Source of the DNA: Rhizobium sp. CF122
GTDB taxonomy: Bacteria > Pseudomonadota > Alphaproteobacteria > Rhizobiales > Rhizobiaceae
DNA length: 64,000 nt
Direction: 5' to 3'
Assembly: GCF_000282035.1 (NCBI RefSeq)
Contig: NZ_AKKA01000033.1
Coordinates: forward strand, 1 to 64,000
In this document: piece by piece, positions 45,413 to 54,234 of the stretch
Position numbering within the stretch: the first letter of the stretch is position 1
Layout of the letters: every line of letters begins with the position of its first letter
Position numbers and translations under genes: made by a program
The notes under the pieces: model-generated
What the model saw: only the letters and a program-made list of their open reading frames with translations
Told to the model about the DNA's origin: nothing
Database searches by the model: none

Positions 45413-47179
45413 ATGATCCTATTTCTGATCGCCTATCTAGCAGGGGTGCTGACCATCGTCAGCCCCTGCATCCTTCCGGTCCTGCCATTCGTGCTGTCAC
45501 GAGCAGGTCAGCCGTTTACAAGAAGCATCCTGCCGATGCTGATCGGCATGATCGTGACCTTCGCGGGCGTGGCAACGCTTGCCGCGGTCGGCGGAAGCTG
45601 GGCAGTGCATGCGAACGAAATCGGCCGATACGTTGCCATTGCATTGATTGCCGGCTTCGGCGTGACGCTGCTTTCGCCGCGTATCGCGGCGGTGGTAACG
45701 CGGCCAGCCGTGGCGCTGGGCAGCCGCTTGTCGCAGCAAGCGAGCGGGAAGAAGGGGAGTGTCGGCACCTCCTTCCTTCTCGGCGTCGCGACCGGTCTTC
45801 TTTGGGCGCCCTGCGCCGGCCCGATCCTCGGACTGGTCCTCACCGGTGCCGCCCTGCAAGGGGCAAACGTGCAGACCACGCTCCTGCTGACGGCTTACGC
45901 CGCAGGTGCCGCTACCTCGCTCGCAATGGCTGTTCTTGCCGGGGAGAAGGTGTTTGCCGCGATGAAGCGATCGCTCGGCGTCGGCGAGCGTGTGCGGCAG
46001 GGCCTTGGCGTTGCCGTACTGGCCGGCGTCACGGCCATCGCGCTCGGGCTCGATACCGGACTGCTGGCGCGTCTCTCCTATGCCAGCAGCACCAGCATCG
46101 AGCAGTCGCTGCTGGACAGGCTGCGCGGCGCTGGCGGTACTGCTGGGAAGCCGGCAGCCAATGCGATGGCACTCGCTGCGAGTGATGCGCGCAAGGGATA
46201 CCAGAGCGAGTTGCCGGTGCTGGGCCGCTTCCAGTCGCTTGACGGTGCTGTGGAATGGTTGAATTCGAAGCCACTCACGGCTAAAGAATTGCGCGGCAAG
46301 GTTGTTCTGGTCGATTTCTGGACCTACTCCTGCATCAACTGCATTCGAACGATCCCTTACCTTCGGGCATGGGCGGAGAAGTACCGGGACCAGGGCCTTG
46401 TCGTGATCGGCGTCCATTCCCCCGAATTTGCCTTCGAGAAGCGGATCGACAATGTCCGTCAGGCGATCGACAAGTCCCAGATCGGCTATCCCGTCGCGAT
46501 CGACAACAACTTCAAGATCTGGCGGGCATTCGGCAACAACTACTGGCCGGCTCACTATTTCATCGATGCGAAAGGCCAGATTCGGCACACGCAGTTCGGC
46601 GAGGGAGACTACGAACAATCCGAACGGCTGATCCAGGATCTGCTGGCGGACGCCGCAGGCAGCAAAAAGGTTGACACCGCTACTGTCGTGCTGAACGCCA
46701 CAGGTGCCGAAGCGGCGCCCGACCTCGCGCAGCTGCAGTCCGGCGAATCCTATATCGGTTATCTCCGAGCTGCGAACTTCATCTCGCCGGAAGGGGTCGG
46801 AGCAGACGTTGCACGTGATTACACGGTGGGAAAACCAAGCCTCAATGAATGGGGTCTATCGGGCAAGTGGACCGTAGGGGGCGAGCAGGCCTCGCTTGAG
46901 CAGGTCGGTGGAGGCATCACCTACCGGTTTAGTGCACGGGATCTCCATCTCGTCCTTGGGCCTGGAACGGGCGGCAAGAAAGTCCGCTTCCAGGTGACGG
47001 TGGATGGCGCAGCGCCGGGGGTAGACCACGGCTCTGATATTGACGCCGAAGGCAAGGGTACCGTTTCAGAAACGCGCCTCTACCAACTGGTGCGCCAGTC
47101 GAAAGACGTGCGGGAACGGACATTCGAGATCCGATTCCTCGATCCCGGTGTCGAAGCATTCGTCTTTACCTTCGGATGA
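45413..47179 (+). CDS. dipZ: DipZ: CcdA-thioredoxin fusion protein
   Basis: 588 aa from the ATG at 45413; an in-frame ATG at 45407 is too near the GGGG site. The N-terminal CcdA/DsbD-beta membrane domain (about 230 residues, six helices) carries Cys19 in VSPCILP and Cys134 in WAPCAGP. Next a TlpA-like thioredoxin domain has the CxxC site YSCINCIRTIPY and a cis-Pro region. The last 130 residues form a beta-rich NPCBM-like domain. It passes cytoplasmic reducing power across the membrane to periplasmic thiols, probably serving the adjacent membrane-anchored MsrA. Confidence 0.92.
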   Translation: MILFLIAYLAGVLTIVSPCILPVLPFVLSRAGQPFTRSILPMLIGMIVTFAGVATLAAVGGSWAVHANEIGRYVAIALIAGFGVTLLSPRIAAVVTRPAVALGSRLSQQASGKKGSVGTSFLLGVATGLLWAPCAGPILGLVLTGAALQGANVQTTLLLTAYAAGAATSLAMAVLAGEKVFAAMKRSLGVGERVRQGLGVAVLAGVTAIALGLDTGLLARLSYASSTSIEQSLLDRLRGAGGTAGKPAANAMALAASDARKGYQSELPVLGRFQSLDGAVEWLNSKPLTAKELRGKVVLVDFWTYSCINCIRTIPYLRAWAEKYRDQGLVVIGVHSPEFAFEKRIDNVRQAIDKSQIGYPVAIDNNFKIWRAFGNNYWPAHYFIDAKGQIRHTQFGEGDYEQSERLIQDLLADAAGSKKVDTATVVLNATGAEAAPDLAQLQSGESYIGYLRAANFISPEGVGADVARDYTVGKPSLNEWGLSGKWTVGGEQASLEQVGGGITYRFSARDLHLVLGPGTGGKKVRFQVTVDGAAPGVDHGSDIDAEGKGTVSETRLYQLVRQSKDVRERTFEIRFLDPGVEAFVFTFG

Positions 47180-47192
47180 AAGGGACAGGATC

Positions 47193-47933
47193 ATGAAAAA
47201 TCGAGAAAAAACCCGTTTGTCGCCGCTGGGTCGCATCGCGCGCCTCGGTCTTGTGGCCCTGGCGGTGATCGGTGGCGGCGGCCTTGCACTGAAATTGACT
47301 GGCGGATCGGCGCCTGAAGAGGCCAGGCCCGTTCCCCCGGCCCTGCATGACGTAGCTGCGACATCCGGAATGCAATCGCTGGTGCTTGCCGGCGGCTGCT
47401 TCTGGGGCGTGCAAGGGGCGTTTCAGCACGTTGCCGGCGTTGTGAGCGCCACGGCAGGGTATGCCGGCGGGAGTGCCGCGACTGCGACCTACGAGATAAC
47501 CGAGACCGGGCAGACCGATCATGCGGAGGCGGTGGAGATCGTCTTCAATCCGAAGCAGATCACCTACGGTCAGTTGCTGCAGATCTTCTTCTCCGTGGTT
47601 CACGACCCGACGCAGGTGGATCAGCAAGGGCCCGACGTCGGGAAACAGTACCGCTCGGCGATCTTTCCGCTGAGCGACGAACAGGCAAAGGTCGCTTCCG
47701 ACTACGTTGCGCAACTAGGCAAGGAAGGCGCGTTTGGTCGCCCGATTGCGACTTCAATCGAAATCGGGAAGACGTTCTATCGCGCCGAGGCCTATCACCA
47801 GGACTACGTCTACAACAATCCCAGCCAGCCCTATGTCTACATCTACGAGCAGCCGAAGATCGAAGCACTGAAGCGGCTTTTCCCGGTGCAGTACCGGGAG
47901 CGTCCAGTTCTGGTTGCAGAGCAGGCAGGCTGA
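47193..47933 (+). CDS. msrA: membrane-anchored peptide-methionine-S-sulfoxide reductase MsrA
   Basis: 246 aa. An N-terminal signal/anchor (GRIARLGLVALAVIGGGGLAL) places the enzyme in the periplasm. Catalytic Cys69 is in AGGCFWGVQGAF; VSATAGYAGGSA, GQTDHAEAVEIVFNP, QYRSAIFPLSDEQ and YHQDYVYNNP complete the MsrA site. No resolving cysteine is visible in the C-terminal tail, so DipZ or another thiol partner probably reduces it directly. Starts 13 bp after dipZ with GGGACAGG upstream, one operon. Confidence 0.93.
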   Translation: MKNREKTRLSPLGRIARLGLVALAVIGGGGLALKLTGGSAPEEARPVPPALHDVAATSGMQSLVLAGGCFWGVQGAFQHVAGVVSATAGYAGGSAATATYEITETGQTDHAEAVEIVFNPKQITYGQLLQIFFSVVHDPTQVDQQGPDVGKQYRSAIFPLSDEQAKVASDYVAQLGKEGAFGRPIATSIEIGKTFYRAEAYHQDYVYNNPSQPYVYIYEQPKIEALKRLFPVQYRERPVLVAEQAG

Positions 47934-48033
47934 CTTTGGCCACAGCGATGCCGTGGGGGTGTCGCCTGCGGCATATGGAGGGTCAATACAATTCGGGATC
48001 GGGGGTCGGTCGAACCAGCCCGCGCCTACACAG

Positions 48034-48073
48034 CGATACAGTTCTCACCGCGCCCGAACACATTCGGGATACG
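48034..48073 (+). promoter_or_regulatory. GATACA-like sites upstream of the peptide/GST genes
   Basis: CGATACA (48034-48040) and GAACACATTCGGGATACG (48056-48073), about 95 bp before the small-peptide gene. The latter is nearly identical in its ACACATTCGGGATAC core to the site before dipZ. The rest of 47934-48165 holds no gene. Confidence 0.45.
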
Positions 48074-48165
48074 CGCAGCCATCAGGCTGAATTCAATCCG
48101 CTCCCCGGAAAAATCAGAGCTTGCCGGGATTGGCTTAAACGGACCAAGCAATTGAGGAGAAAGCA

Positions 48166-48348
48166 ATGCGCATTCTAGTCACCACTTTTGCCATGCTTGC
48201 GTTGGCCGCCGTGCCTTGCGCCTGGGATACCGCTCCGGGTGAACCACCCCCGATCGCGGCACTCTTCTCCCGATTGTCGCCTCCAGCCGATGCTGCCTTC
48301 GTGACGACGTCGGCCGATAAAGCACTGCCCCAACGCGCGAATTACTGA
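48166..48348 (+). CDS. small exported peptide, 60 aa
   Basis: ATG at 48166 preceded by GAGGAGA, a strong ribosome site. A short signal-like stretch (RILVTTFAMLALAAVPCAW) is followed by a proline-rich mature part of about 40 residues. The Cys near residue 18 is not in a good lipobox. The GST gene starts 11 bp after its stop, so the two are co-transcribed. No family recognised. Confidence 0.6.
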   Translation: MRILVTTFAMLALAAVPCAWDTAPGEPPPIAALFSRLSPPADAAFVTTSADKALPQRANY

Positions 48349-48359
48349 GGGGATCCACG

Positions 48360-48992
48360 ATGAAACTCTTCGAAGACAAGATTTCGTCGGCAGCATCCCG
48401 TGTCAGGATCGCGCTGGCTCTGAAAGGGCGCGACGTCGAGCGTGAGACAATCGGTATCCTCGGTGCCGATGCCATCAATCGCAAGCCCGAATATCTGCAG
48501 GTCAACCCACAGGGGCTCGTCCCAGCTTTGCTGACGGATGAAGGCGTGCTCCTGACGCAGTCTCTCGCCATTATCGAATATCTCGATGAGCGCTACCGCG
48601 AACCTCCACTCCTGCCCGGAAAGCTTGAAGATCGCGCCTTTGCGCGGACAGTCGCCTTGGCGGTCGCCGCGGATATCCATCCGCTTCTTCCGCCCCGGGT
48701 GACTGCCTACTTAGGGAGCATAGACCTCAGCACCGAGGACATCGCTGACTGGAGTCGCCACTGGATCCGCGTCGGACTGACGGCAGTCGATGAATTGCTC
48801 GCGCGGCGTCAGACAGGTCGATATGCCGCCGGCGATGCGCCGTCGCTGGCCGACATTTGTCTTTTCCCGCAGGCGGTGAATGCCGAACGGATTGGCCTTT
48901 CGCTCGACCAGTGGCCTCGCATCGCAGCGCTTATGGCCAGACTTCGGGAGATTCCCGCCTTTGCCGACAATGGCCCGGCCCCCCGAACCTGA
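48360..48992 (+). CDS. glutathione S-transferase, zeta/maleylacetoacetate isomerase-like
   Basis: 210 aa. The thioredoxin-like N-terminal domain shows SSAASRVRIALALKGRDVE, the zeta-class SSxxx(W)RVRIAL motif with Ser as the glutathione-activating residue, and NPQGLVPALLTDEGVLLTQS with the conserved cis-Pro and Gln-Ser. The C-terminal helical domain has YAAGDAPSLADICLFPQ. Zeta enzymes isomerise maleylacetoacetate; beside redox genes a general electrophile role is also possible. Confidence 0.88.
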   Translation: MKLFEDKISSAASRVRIALALKGRDVERETIGILGADAINRKPEYLQVNPQGLVPALLTDEGVLLTQSLAIIEYLDERYREPPLLPGKLEDRAFARTVALAVAADIHPLLPPRVTAYLGSIDLSTEDIADWSRHWIRVGLTAVDELLARRQTGRYAAGDAPSLADICLFPQAVNAERIGLSLDQWPRIAALMARLREIPAFADNGPAPRT

Positions 48993-49040
48993 GCGTCCGT
49001 GAGCTGAACATTCACCTCAGGTCGCTCAGTTATGGCCGAA

Positions 49041-49117
49041 TGTATACCAATGTATCTCTCGACCTGATCCCTACACCGGCATTCAATTCCCGCCATCGGG
49101 CACACATTGGATATACA
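49041..49117 (+). promoter_or_regulatory. GATACA-like tandem sites upstream of the Tat hydrolase gene
   Basis: On the minus strand 49058-49041 reads GAGATACATTGGTATACA, two heptamers spaced 10 bp as in the response-regulator promoter. A second element GCACACATTGGATATACA lies at 49100-49117. Both are within 125 bp of the start at 49166. Confidence 0.45.
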
Positions 49118-49165
49118 CGCGTACCGGCTTTTACGAATGTCTTTAACGCAATCTGGAGAACATCG

Positions 49166-50218
49166 ATGGCTGAGGAAATCAATCAACAGCGACGGCGGTT
49201 CATGGGCGTGGCGGCCCTGACTGTCGCTGCCGTGCAACTGGGCGCCATCGGGACGAGCGTTGCACAAGCGGCGACGCCGGCTGCCGTCCGCATTCCCACC
49301 ATCGCGCCAGGCACCAACACGTCCTTCGGCACAATCAAGCAGATCGATGCAGGTCTGCTCAACGTCGGTTATGCCGAACTTGGAGCGAGCGACGCGCCTC
49401 CGGTCATTCTCCTGCATGGCTGGCCCTACGACATCCACACCTATGTTGACGTCGCACCGCTGCTTGCAGCGGCCGGATATCGCGTCATTGTGCCCTATCT
49501 GCGTGGCTACGGCACGACGCGATTCCTCTCCGAGAAGACGATGCGCAACGGTCAGCAGTCTGCAATTGCTTCCGATATCGTCGCGCTCATGGATGCGCTG
49601 AAGATCGAGAAGGCGCTGATCGCTGGTTGTGATTGGGGAGCCCGGACGGCCGACATCATTGCGGCTCTTTGGCCGGAGCGTTGCAAGGCGCTGGTTTCCG
49701 TTAGCGGTTATCTCATAGGCAGCCAGGAAGCCAACAAGGCGCCGTTGCCGCCGAAGGCCGAGCTTGCCTGGTGGTATCAGTTTTACTTTGCTACCGAACG
49801 CGGTCGGGAAGGCTATCAGCAATACCGGAGCGAGTTCGCCAAGCTCATCTGGCAGCTTGCGTCACCGAAATGGAATTTCGACGACGCGACGTTCAACCGC
49901 AGCGCCGCCGCCCTCCAAAATCCCGATCACGTCGACATCACCATCCACAACTACCGTTGGCGCATCAGCGCGGCCGAGGGCGAGCGAAAGTATGACGAGT
50001 TCGAAGCGCGGCTGGCCAAGTTCCCGGTCATTGGCGTGCCTGTAATCACGCTGGAAGGCGATGCCAATGGTGCGCCTCATCCGCAGCCGGAGGCGTATGC
50101 CAAGAAGTTCTCGGGAGAGTACGAACACCGGCTGATCACCGGCGGTATCGGTCACAACCTGCCACAAGAGGCGCCGCAAGCCTTTGCCCAAGCCGTGGTT
50201 GACGTCGATCGCTTCTAG
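49166..50218 (+). CDS. Tat-exported alpha/beta hydrolase, haloalkane-dehalogenase/epoxide-hydrolase type
   Basis: 350 aa from the ATG at 49166 (GGAGA 7 bp upstream). Twin-arginine signal QQRRRFMGVAALTVAAVQLG with cleavage near SVAQAAT. Core motifs: oxyanion HGWPYDIHTY, RVIVPYLRGYGTTRF, nucleophile Asp156 in AGCDWGARTAD, and catalytic His in GGIGHNLPQEAP. A cap domain lies between. The Asp nucleophile points to epoxide or C-halogen chemistry. It parallels the Tat-exported epoxide hydrolase in the OhrR island. Confidence 0.88.
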   Translation: MAEEINQQRRRFMGVAALTVAAVQLGAIGTSVAQAATPAAVRIPTIAPGTNTSFGTIKQIDAGLLNVGYAELGASDAPPVILLHGWPYDIHTYVDVAPLLAAAGYRVIVPYLRGYGTTRFLSEKTMRNGQQSAIASDIVALMDALKIEKALIAGCDWGARTADIIAALWPERCKALVSVSGYLIGSQEANKAPLPPKAELAWWYQFYFATERGREGYQQYRSEFAKLIWQLASPKWNFDDATFNRSAAALQNPDHVDITIHNYRWRISAAEGERKYDEFEARLAKFPVIGVPVITLEGDANGAPHPQPEAYAKKFSGEYEHRLITGGIGHNLPQEAPQAFAQAVVDVDRF

Positions 50219-50402
50219 TCGTTTTCCCGGCGACAGCGCGGCGGTTGACCGCGACGTCCTCCGATTTCACTTTGGTTTGAATTCTGCGGTGTTCGTGGCA
50301 AATCCTACCAACCGCAGCTGTCGGCCCATAACCGCTGTTGGAGTAGTCTCGACGGGCCTATGTATCCCCGAAATCGCCAACAGGGAGGACGTTCCGCCGG
50401 GA

Positions 50403-50573
50403 TTTCTTGATGGCGTACCGCGAGGTCGCCTGGAGCCGGAGACCGTCATCCGTCTCCTCAGGGACGTTGCGATGAGGACGGATATCGTCGGCTTGGCCAT
50501 CACCTGGTACATCTCATGGGACGCCATCCAGAAACGGCAGTTCTTGGCGGGACTCCCTTTGATACTCGGATGA
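50403..50573 (+). pseudogene. possible C-terminal remnant of an arginase/agmatinase-family gene
   Basis: A plus-strand frame ending at the TGA 50571-50573 translates as GRLEPETVIRLLRDVAMRTD then IVGLAITWYISWDAIQKRQF and LAGLPLILG. This looks like the last 55 residues of ureohydrolases (typically VVGLxITExxPWDAxxxxxLLAGLPL). The metal-binding DxDxxDP motifs and the rest are absent. The 420-bp gap otherwise has no gene. Confidence 0.5.
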
Positions 50574-50637
50574 CCTTTTTGAGCGGCGGCGGCCGTCAAG
50601 GGCTGCCGCTTTTTCCACAGTGCCGACGGTGCGTAAT

Positions 50638-51972
50638 TCAAGCCGCCGTTTGATTGATGGCGATTTCGGCCACAAGGCCGCCGCCGTCCCGATTGCGCAG
50701 CGTCAGCGATGCACCGATCGCGGTCGCCAGCTGTACAGCAATGGCGAGGCCAAGCCCGGTTCCGCCGGTGTCGCGATTACGCGACTGCTCAAGGCGGAAG
50801 AATGGCTTGAGGACGGCTTCCAGCTGGTGATCGGGAATGCCGGGCCCATGATCCATCACCCTGATGACGATGGCCTCGTCGGCCCGACGTTCCACTTCGA
50901 TCTCAGCGCTGCCGCCGAACTTCAGCGCGTTGTCGATGAGATTGGCCAGAACGCGCCTCAAGGCGTGCGGCCGTGTCATGATCGCGCCGCCGCGCATCTC
51001 CGTTATCGCAACGTCCTTGCCGGTGTCCTGATAATCGTAGACAAGGCTCTCGATGAAGGAAGACAGGTCGATGCGCGAGGCTTTCTCGACATTGCCATGG
51101 GCGCTGCGAGCATAGGCGACACCTTCCTTGACGAGGCGTTCGATCTCGGCGAGATCCTGCATCAACTTGTCTCTATCACCGAAATCCTCGGCCATCTCAG
51201 CCCTGAGCTTCATACGCGTGATTGGCGTTTGCAGATCGTGCGATATGGCCGCGAGTATCTGTACGCGCTCCTCGAGATATTGGGCGATGCGCTCGCGCAT
51301 TGCGTTGAAGGCGGTTGCGGCATAGGCGACTTCGCTTGGCCCTGTCTCGCTGAGGCGAGGGGCCTTCACATTCGGATCGAGCGTGTCCGCGGCTCTTGCG
51401 AGATTGACGAGAGGGCGAATGGCCTGGTGCACGGCAAACCAGCTGCAGAGCACCAGCAACGCGAGTTGTGTGACGAGCACATAGGGCAGCCAGTCGGCGA
51501 GAGGCATGATGCCAGCGGGATTGACGTCGATCGTCAAGGGCGTGCCATCGCTGAGGGCCAAATGCGCCTGGAGGCGAAAGTTCGGACCGGGGATGGTCTC
51601 GACCGTGATCGGATATTTCGGCCCGATCGCCGCCCGAATTTTGGCGGCAATTTCGGTGCTGCGCACGTCGAACGCGGGCTGTCCCGGCAAGCCCGGCCCA
51701 AGAACAAATCTGTAGCTTCCCCGATCAAGGCGATCGAGCCAGTCCGCGCGCTCATCCGGTCGGAGGCGATCAAGGATGGCGATCGAGGTCGAGATATCGT
51801 TTTCGAGGGTGTTGAACATCACCGACTTTGCCGCCGTATAGCGCTCGAAGAACAGCACCGTGAACGACATGGCATGCGCGATCGCGAGACCCGCAAGCAG
51901 GATAAGAAATAGCCGCGCTCCGAGAGTGCGCGGCCACAGACGAAATCCATTCAGAAGGGCGTGCGTCGCCAT
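50638..51972 (-). CDS. sensor histidine kinase
   Basis: 444 aa. Two membrane helices (LGARLFLILLAGLAIAHAMS near residue 20 and LPYVLVTQLALLVLCSWFAV near 165) flank a periplasmic sensor domain of about 120 residues. Then HAMP (AIRPLVNLARAADTLD), H-box AAISHDLQTPITRMKLRAEM with the phospho-accepting His, N-box NLIDNALKFGG, G1 DHGPGIPD and G2 GGTGLGLAIAVQLA. EnvZ/CpxA-type. Its start overlaps the response-regulator stop by one base (TGATG). Confidence 0.95.
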   Translation of the reverse strand: MATHALLNGFRLWPRTLGARLFLILLAGLAIAHAMSFTVLFFERYTAAKSVMFNTLENDISTSIAILDRLRPDERADWLDRLDRGSYRFVLGPGLPGQPAFDVRSTEIAAKIRAAIGPKYPITVETIPGPNFRLQAHLALSDGTPLTIDVNPAGIMPLADWLPYVLVTQLALLVLCSWFAVHQAIRPLVNLARAADTLDPNVKAPRLSETGPSEVAYAATAFNAMRERIAQYLEERVQILAAISHDLQTPITRMKLRAEMAEDFGDRDKLMQDLAEIERLVKEGVAYARSAHGNVEKASRIDLSSFIESLVYDYQDTGKDVAITEMRGGAIMTRPHALRRVLANLIDNALKFGGSAEIEVERRADEAIVIRVMDHGPGIPDHQLEAVLKPFFRLEQSRNRDTGGTGLGLAIAVQLATAIGASLTLRNRDGGGLVAEIAINQTAA

Positions 51973-52709
51973 CAGCGGGCCTCGGTGATCTCGATCGGCA
52001 TGGAAAAGACATAGCCCTCGCTGCGGACCGTCTTGATGTAGGTCGGCTCTCGGGCATCGTCGCCGAGGCGCTGGCGGACACGGCTGACGAGAAGGTCGAT
52101 CGAACGGTCGAAAAGCTCAGCGTCGCGGCCCTGCGTCAGGTTGAGAAGCTGGTCGCGGTTGAGCACGCGCTGGGGATGGTCGATGAAGACGCGCAGCAGG
52201 CGATATTCGGCGCCGCTGAGTGCGATCACCGTTCCATCAGAATCGACGAGATGGCGTGCCGTCGTGTCGAGCTTCCACTTGCCGAAGCTCAGCAGCTGGC
52301 CGGCTTCTGACACCTGCAGATTGGGGGGCAACATCCGGGTGCGCCGAAGGACAGCCTTGATGCGGGCCAGCAATTCGCGCGCCGAAAATGGCTTGGCGAG
52401 GTAGTCGTCCGCACCCATCTCGAGACCGATGATGCGATCCATTTCGTCGGTGCGGGCCGTCAGCATGACGATGGGAATGGCCTTGTGTCGGCCGGCACGC
52501 AACTCACGGCTCAGAACGAGGCCGTCGTCGCCGGGCATCATAACATCCAGGATGATGAGATCGACTGAATTTGCTTCGAGGAAGGAACGCATATGCCGCC
52601 CGTCGGCAACGGCGGTGACGCGCAGGCCATTCTTCTGCAGGTAGCTCGATACGAGCTCCCTTATTTCGCGATCGTCATCGACGATCAGGATGTGGTCGAT
52701 GTGCTCCAT
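51972..52709 (-). CDS. OmpR-family response regulator
   Basis: 245 aa. Receiver domain: acidic DDD at residues 11-13, phospho-Asp55 in LIILDVMMPGDDG, Thr in VMLTARTDE and Lys in YLAKPFSA. The winged helix follows (LSGAEYRLLRVFIDHPQRVL, then DLLVSRVRQRLGDD and TVRSEGYVF). Partner of the overlapping kinase gene. OmpR-type regulators bind tandem direct repeats; GGATACA repeats 100 bp upstream of this gene are likely its own sites. Confidence 0.95.
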   Translation of the reverse strand: MEHIDHILIVDDDREIRELVSSYLQKNGLRVTAVADGRHMRSFLEANSVDLIILDVMMPGDDGLVLSRELRAGRHKAIPIVMLTARTDEMDRIIGLEMGADDYLAKPFSARELLARIKAVLRRTRMLPPNLQVSEAGQLLSFGKWKLDTTARHLVDSDGTVIALSGAEYRLLRVFIDHPQRVLNRDQLLNLTQGRDAELFDRSIDLLVSRVRQRLGDDAREPTYIKTVRSEGYVFSMPIEITEAR

Positions 52710-52747
52710 CGCGCGATCTTCCTTATTGCACTGTTAGTGACGCCCTT

Positions 52748-52826
52748 GATGTATCCGCTCTATGTTTGCGGCATCCAGGCTTGCATGTTGCCGTATCCTG
52801 CGGTTCGTTGGATACATTCGGATACA
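52748..52826. promoter_or_regulatory. tandem GGATACA repeats in the two-component promoter
   Basis: GGATACA-TTC-GGATACA (52810-52826) is a direct repeat with exact 10-bp period. TGTATCC (52750-52756) and GTATCC (52793-52798) are further copies on the other strand. All lie in the 350-bp region upstream of the response-regulator gene, which has no other content recognised. Confidence 0.65.
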
Positions 52827-53062
52827 ATGTCTGCATTTTGAAAGGCTGTCCGATCGAACCCATAGCGGGCCGGCAGCCGAAGCCGCGATCACGAGTTCGG
52901 GCGGTGATCGCCCTCTTTGATTGCGACGTCTATCAAAGCACAATTTCCAAATGGCGAGGTAGATCAATACAAACTTCAATGTCGACAATGGGCCCGAAAG
53001 CTGCCGTCGACGGCATTCTCTGCAATATCGGAGTTCCGTCGATAGTGCGCTTCGCCGCTCTA

Positions 53063-53968
53063 TCAATGGCTCATCAGCAGGGGAACAGTGGCATGCGACA
53101 GTAGGCGATAGGTGACGCGGCCGAGAAGCAATTCGAGCAGATAGCCGTGCTTGAACGCGCCGATCAGAATGCAGGTCGCGTTCACCGATGCTCCAAAGTC
53201 GAGAATCGTGTTGCCGACCGAGCGGCCTGTTGACGAGGTCACGACGATCTCGGCATCGAGTCCCAGCTGGCGGCAGATTTGCCTCGCGGTGGTCTCGTAG
53301 TGCCTGTTCGGCTTGTCGTCGACGCAGAGGACGGTGATGCGGTTGGCGGCAAGGAGCCAGCGCCTTGCTGCAACCATTGTGCGCCGCGCGTGGTCATGCG
53401 GCTTCCAGCCGATCAGGACATGGTCCAACAGACGTCCGCGGTAGCCACCGGCCGGTGGGACGAGCACAAGCTTGCCTTCATGAAAAAGGACATTGTGGAA
53501 GACATCACGTGCATCGAGATTGCCCCTGTAGGGCGTGATGACAAGCGACGCATTCTGACAGACGTCGCCCACGCAGCGGCGCAGGTCACCCTGGCAATCG
53601 CCGAGCACTAGGCTTTGCCGGTGAGGAGCGCCGAGTTTCCATTCGCCGAAGAGCCGCTTGACGCGCTCGAACCGCTCGTGCGTCGATCCTTCCTCGAGGT
53701 CCCGCAGCATCTGCAATTCGATTTCCTCAGCCGACACAAGCATCGCCAGTGGGTCGGCACCGATATGTACGGCGGCGATGCTATCCTGCACGGCATCGGC
53801 CGCGTCGTCGGCCAGATCGAGGCAGGACTGTGCCGAGGCTGGATCGGGCAGCAGCACGATAATATCGGCATCCTGGGTGAGGTCACGAACGTTACGCGGC
53901 GCTGCGCCTGGGCTAGGTGCGTTGAAGCCTTGTGACCAATTTTGGTGATCGCTGGTTGTCGTGGTCAA
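53063..53968 (-). CDS. universal stress protein, tandem UspA-like
   Basis: 301 aa. Two Usp-type folds, the second clearer: HVLIGWKPHDHARRTMVAAR, ITVLCVDD and a C-terminal ATP-site-like GRSVGNTILDFGASVNATCI then LIGAFKHGYLLELLLGRVTY and the ending SHATVPLLMSH. The usual G-2x-G-9x-G(S/T) is imperfect. The start is a TTG at 53968 backed by AGGAGGG, the strongest ribosome site in the area. Cytoplasmic stress protein; mechanism unknown. Confidence 0.85.
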   Translation of the reverse strand: MTTTTSDHQNWSQGFNAPSPGAAPRNVRDLTQDADIIVLLPDPASAQSCLDLADDAADAVQDSIAAVHIGADPLAMLVSAEEIELQMLRDLEEGSTHERFERVKRLFGEWKLGAPHRQSLVLGDCQGDLRRCVGDVCQNASLVITPYRGNLDARDVFHNVLFHEGKLVLVPPAGGYRGRLLDHVLIGWKPHDHARRTMVAARRWLLAANRITVLCVDDKPNRHYETTARQICRQLGLDAEIVVTSSTGRSVGNTILDFGASVNATCILIGAFKHGYLLELLLGRVTYRLLSHATVPLLMSH

Positions 53969-54234
53969 GCTGGCCCTCCTTCTTGGATCGGCCTCGCAAA
54001 GTTACCCGGGAATAATACGCCAATATGGTCGTTGTTGAAATCGTCTCGGCAGACGAAGGCCGACCTATTTGAGAATTCGTCGGCTGGATGAGCGTCGCAT
54101 CATAGGCTGCGTGACATCGATGGTGATGTTTCTGGCGGTCTTGCGCCCTGATCGCGACCTGTTAGAATTTTGGGTTGCCAAGCTTTTGTGTTGGCTGCAT
54201 TTTTGGGTTCCCTCTGGCTTGTATGCGGTGCGCG

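Noticed and set aside
50620-51912. 430-codon plus-strand frame over the histidine kinase
   Set aside because: The minus-strand kinase has all boxes in order; the antisense frame has none.
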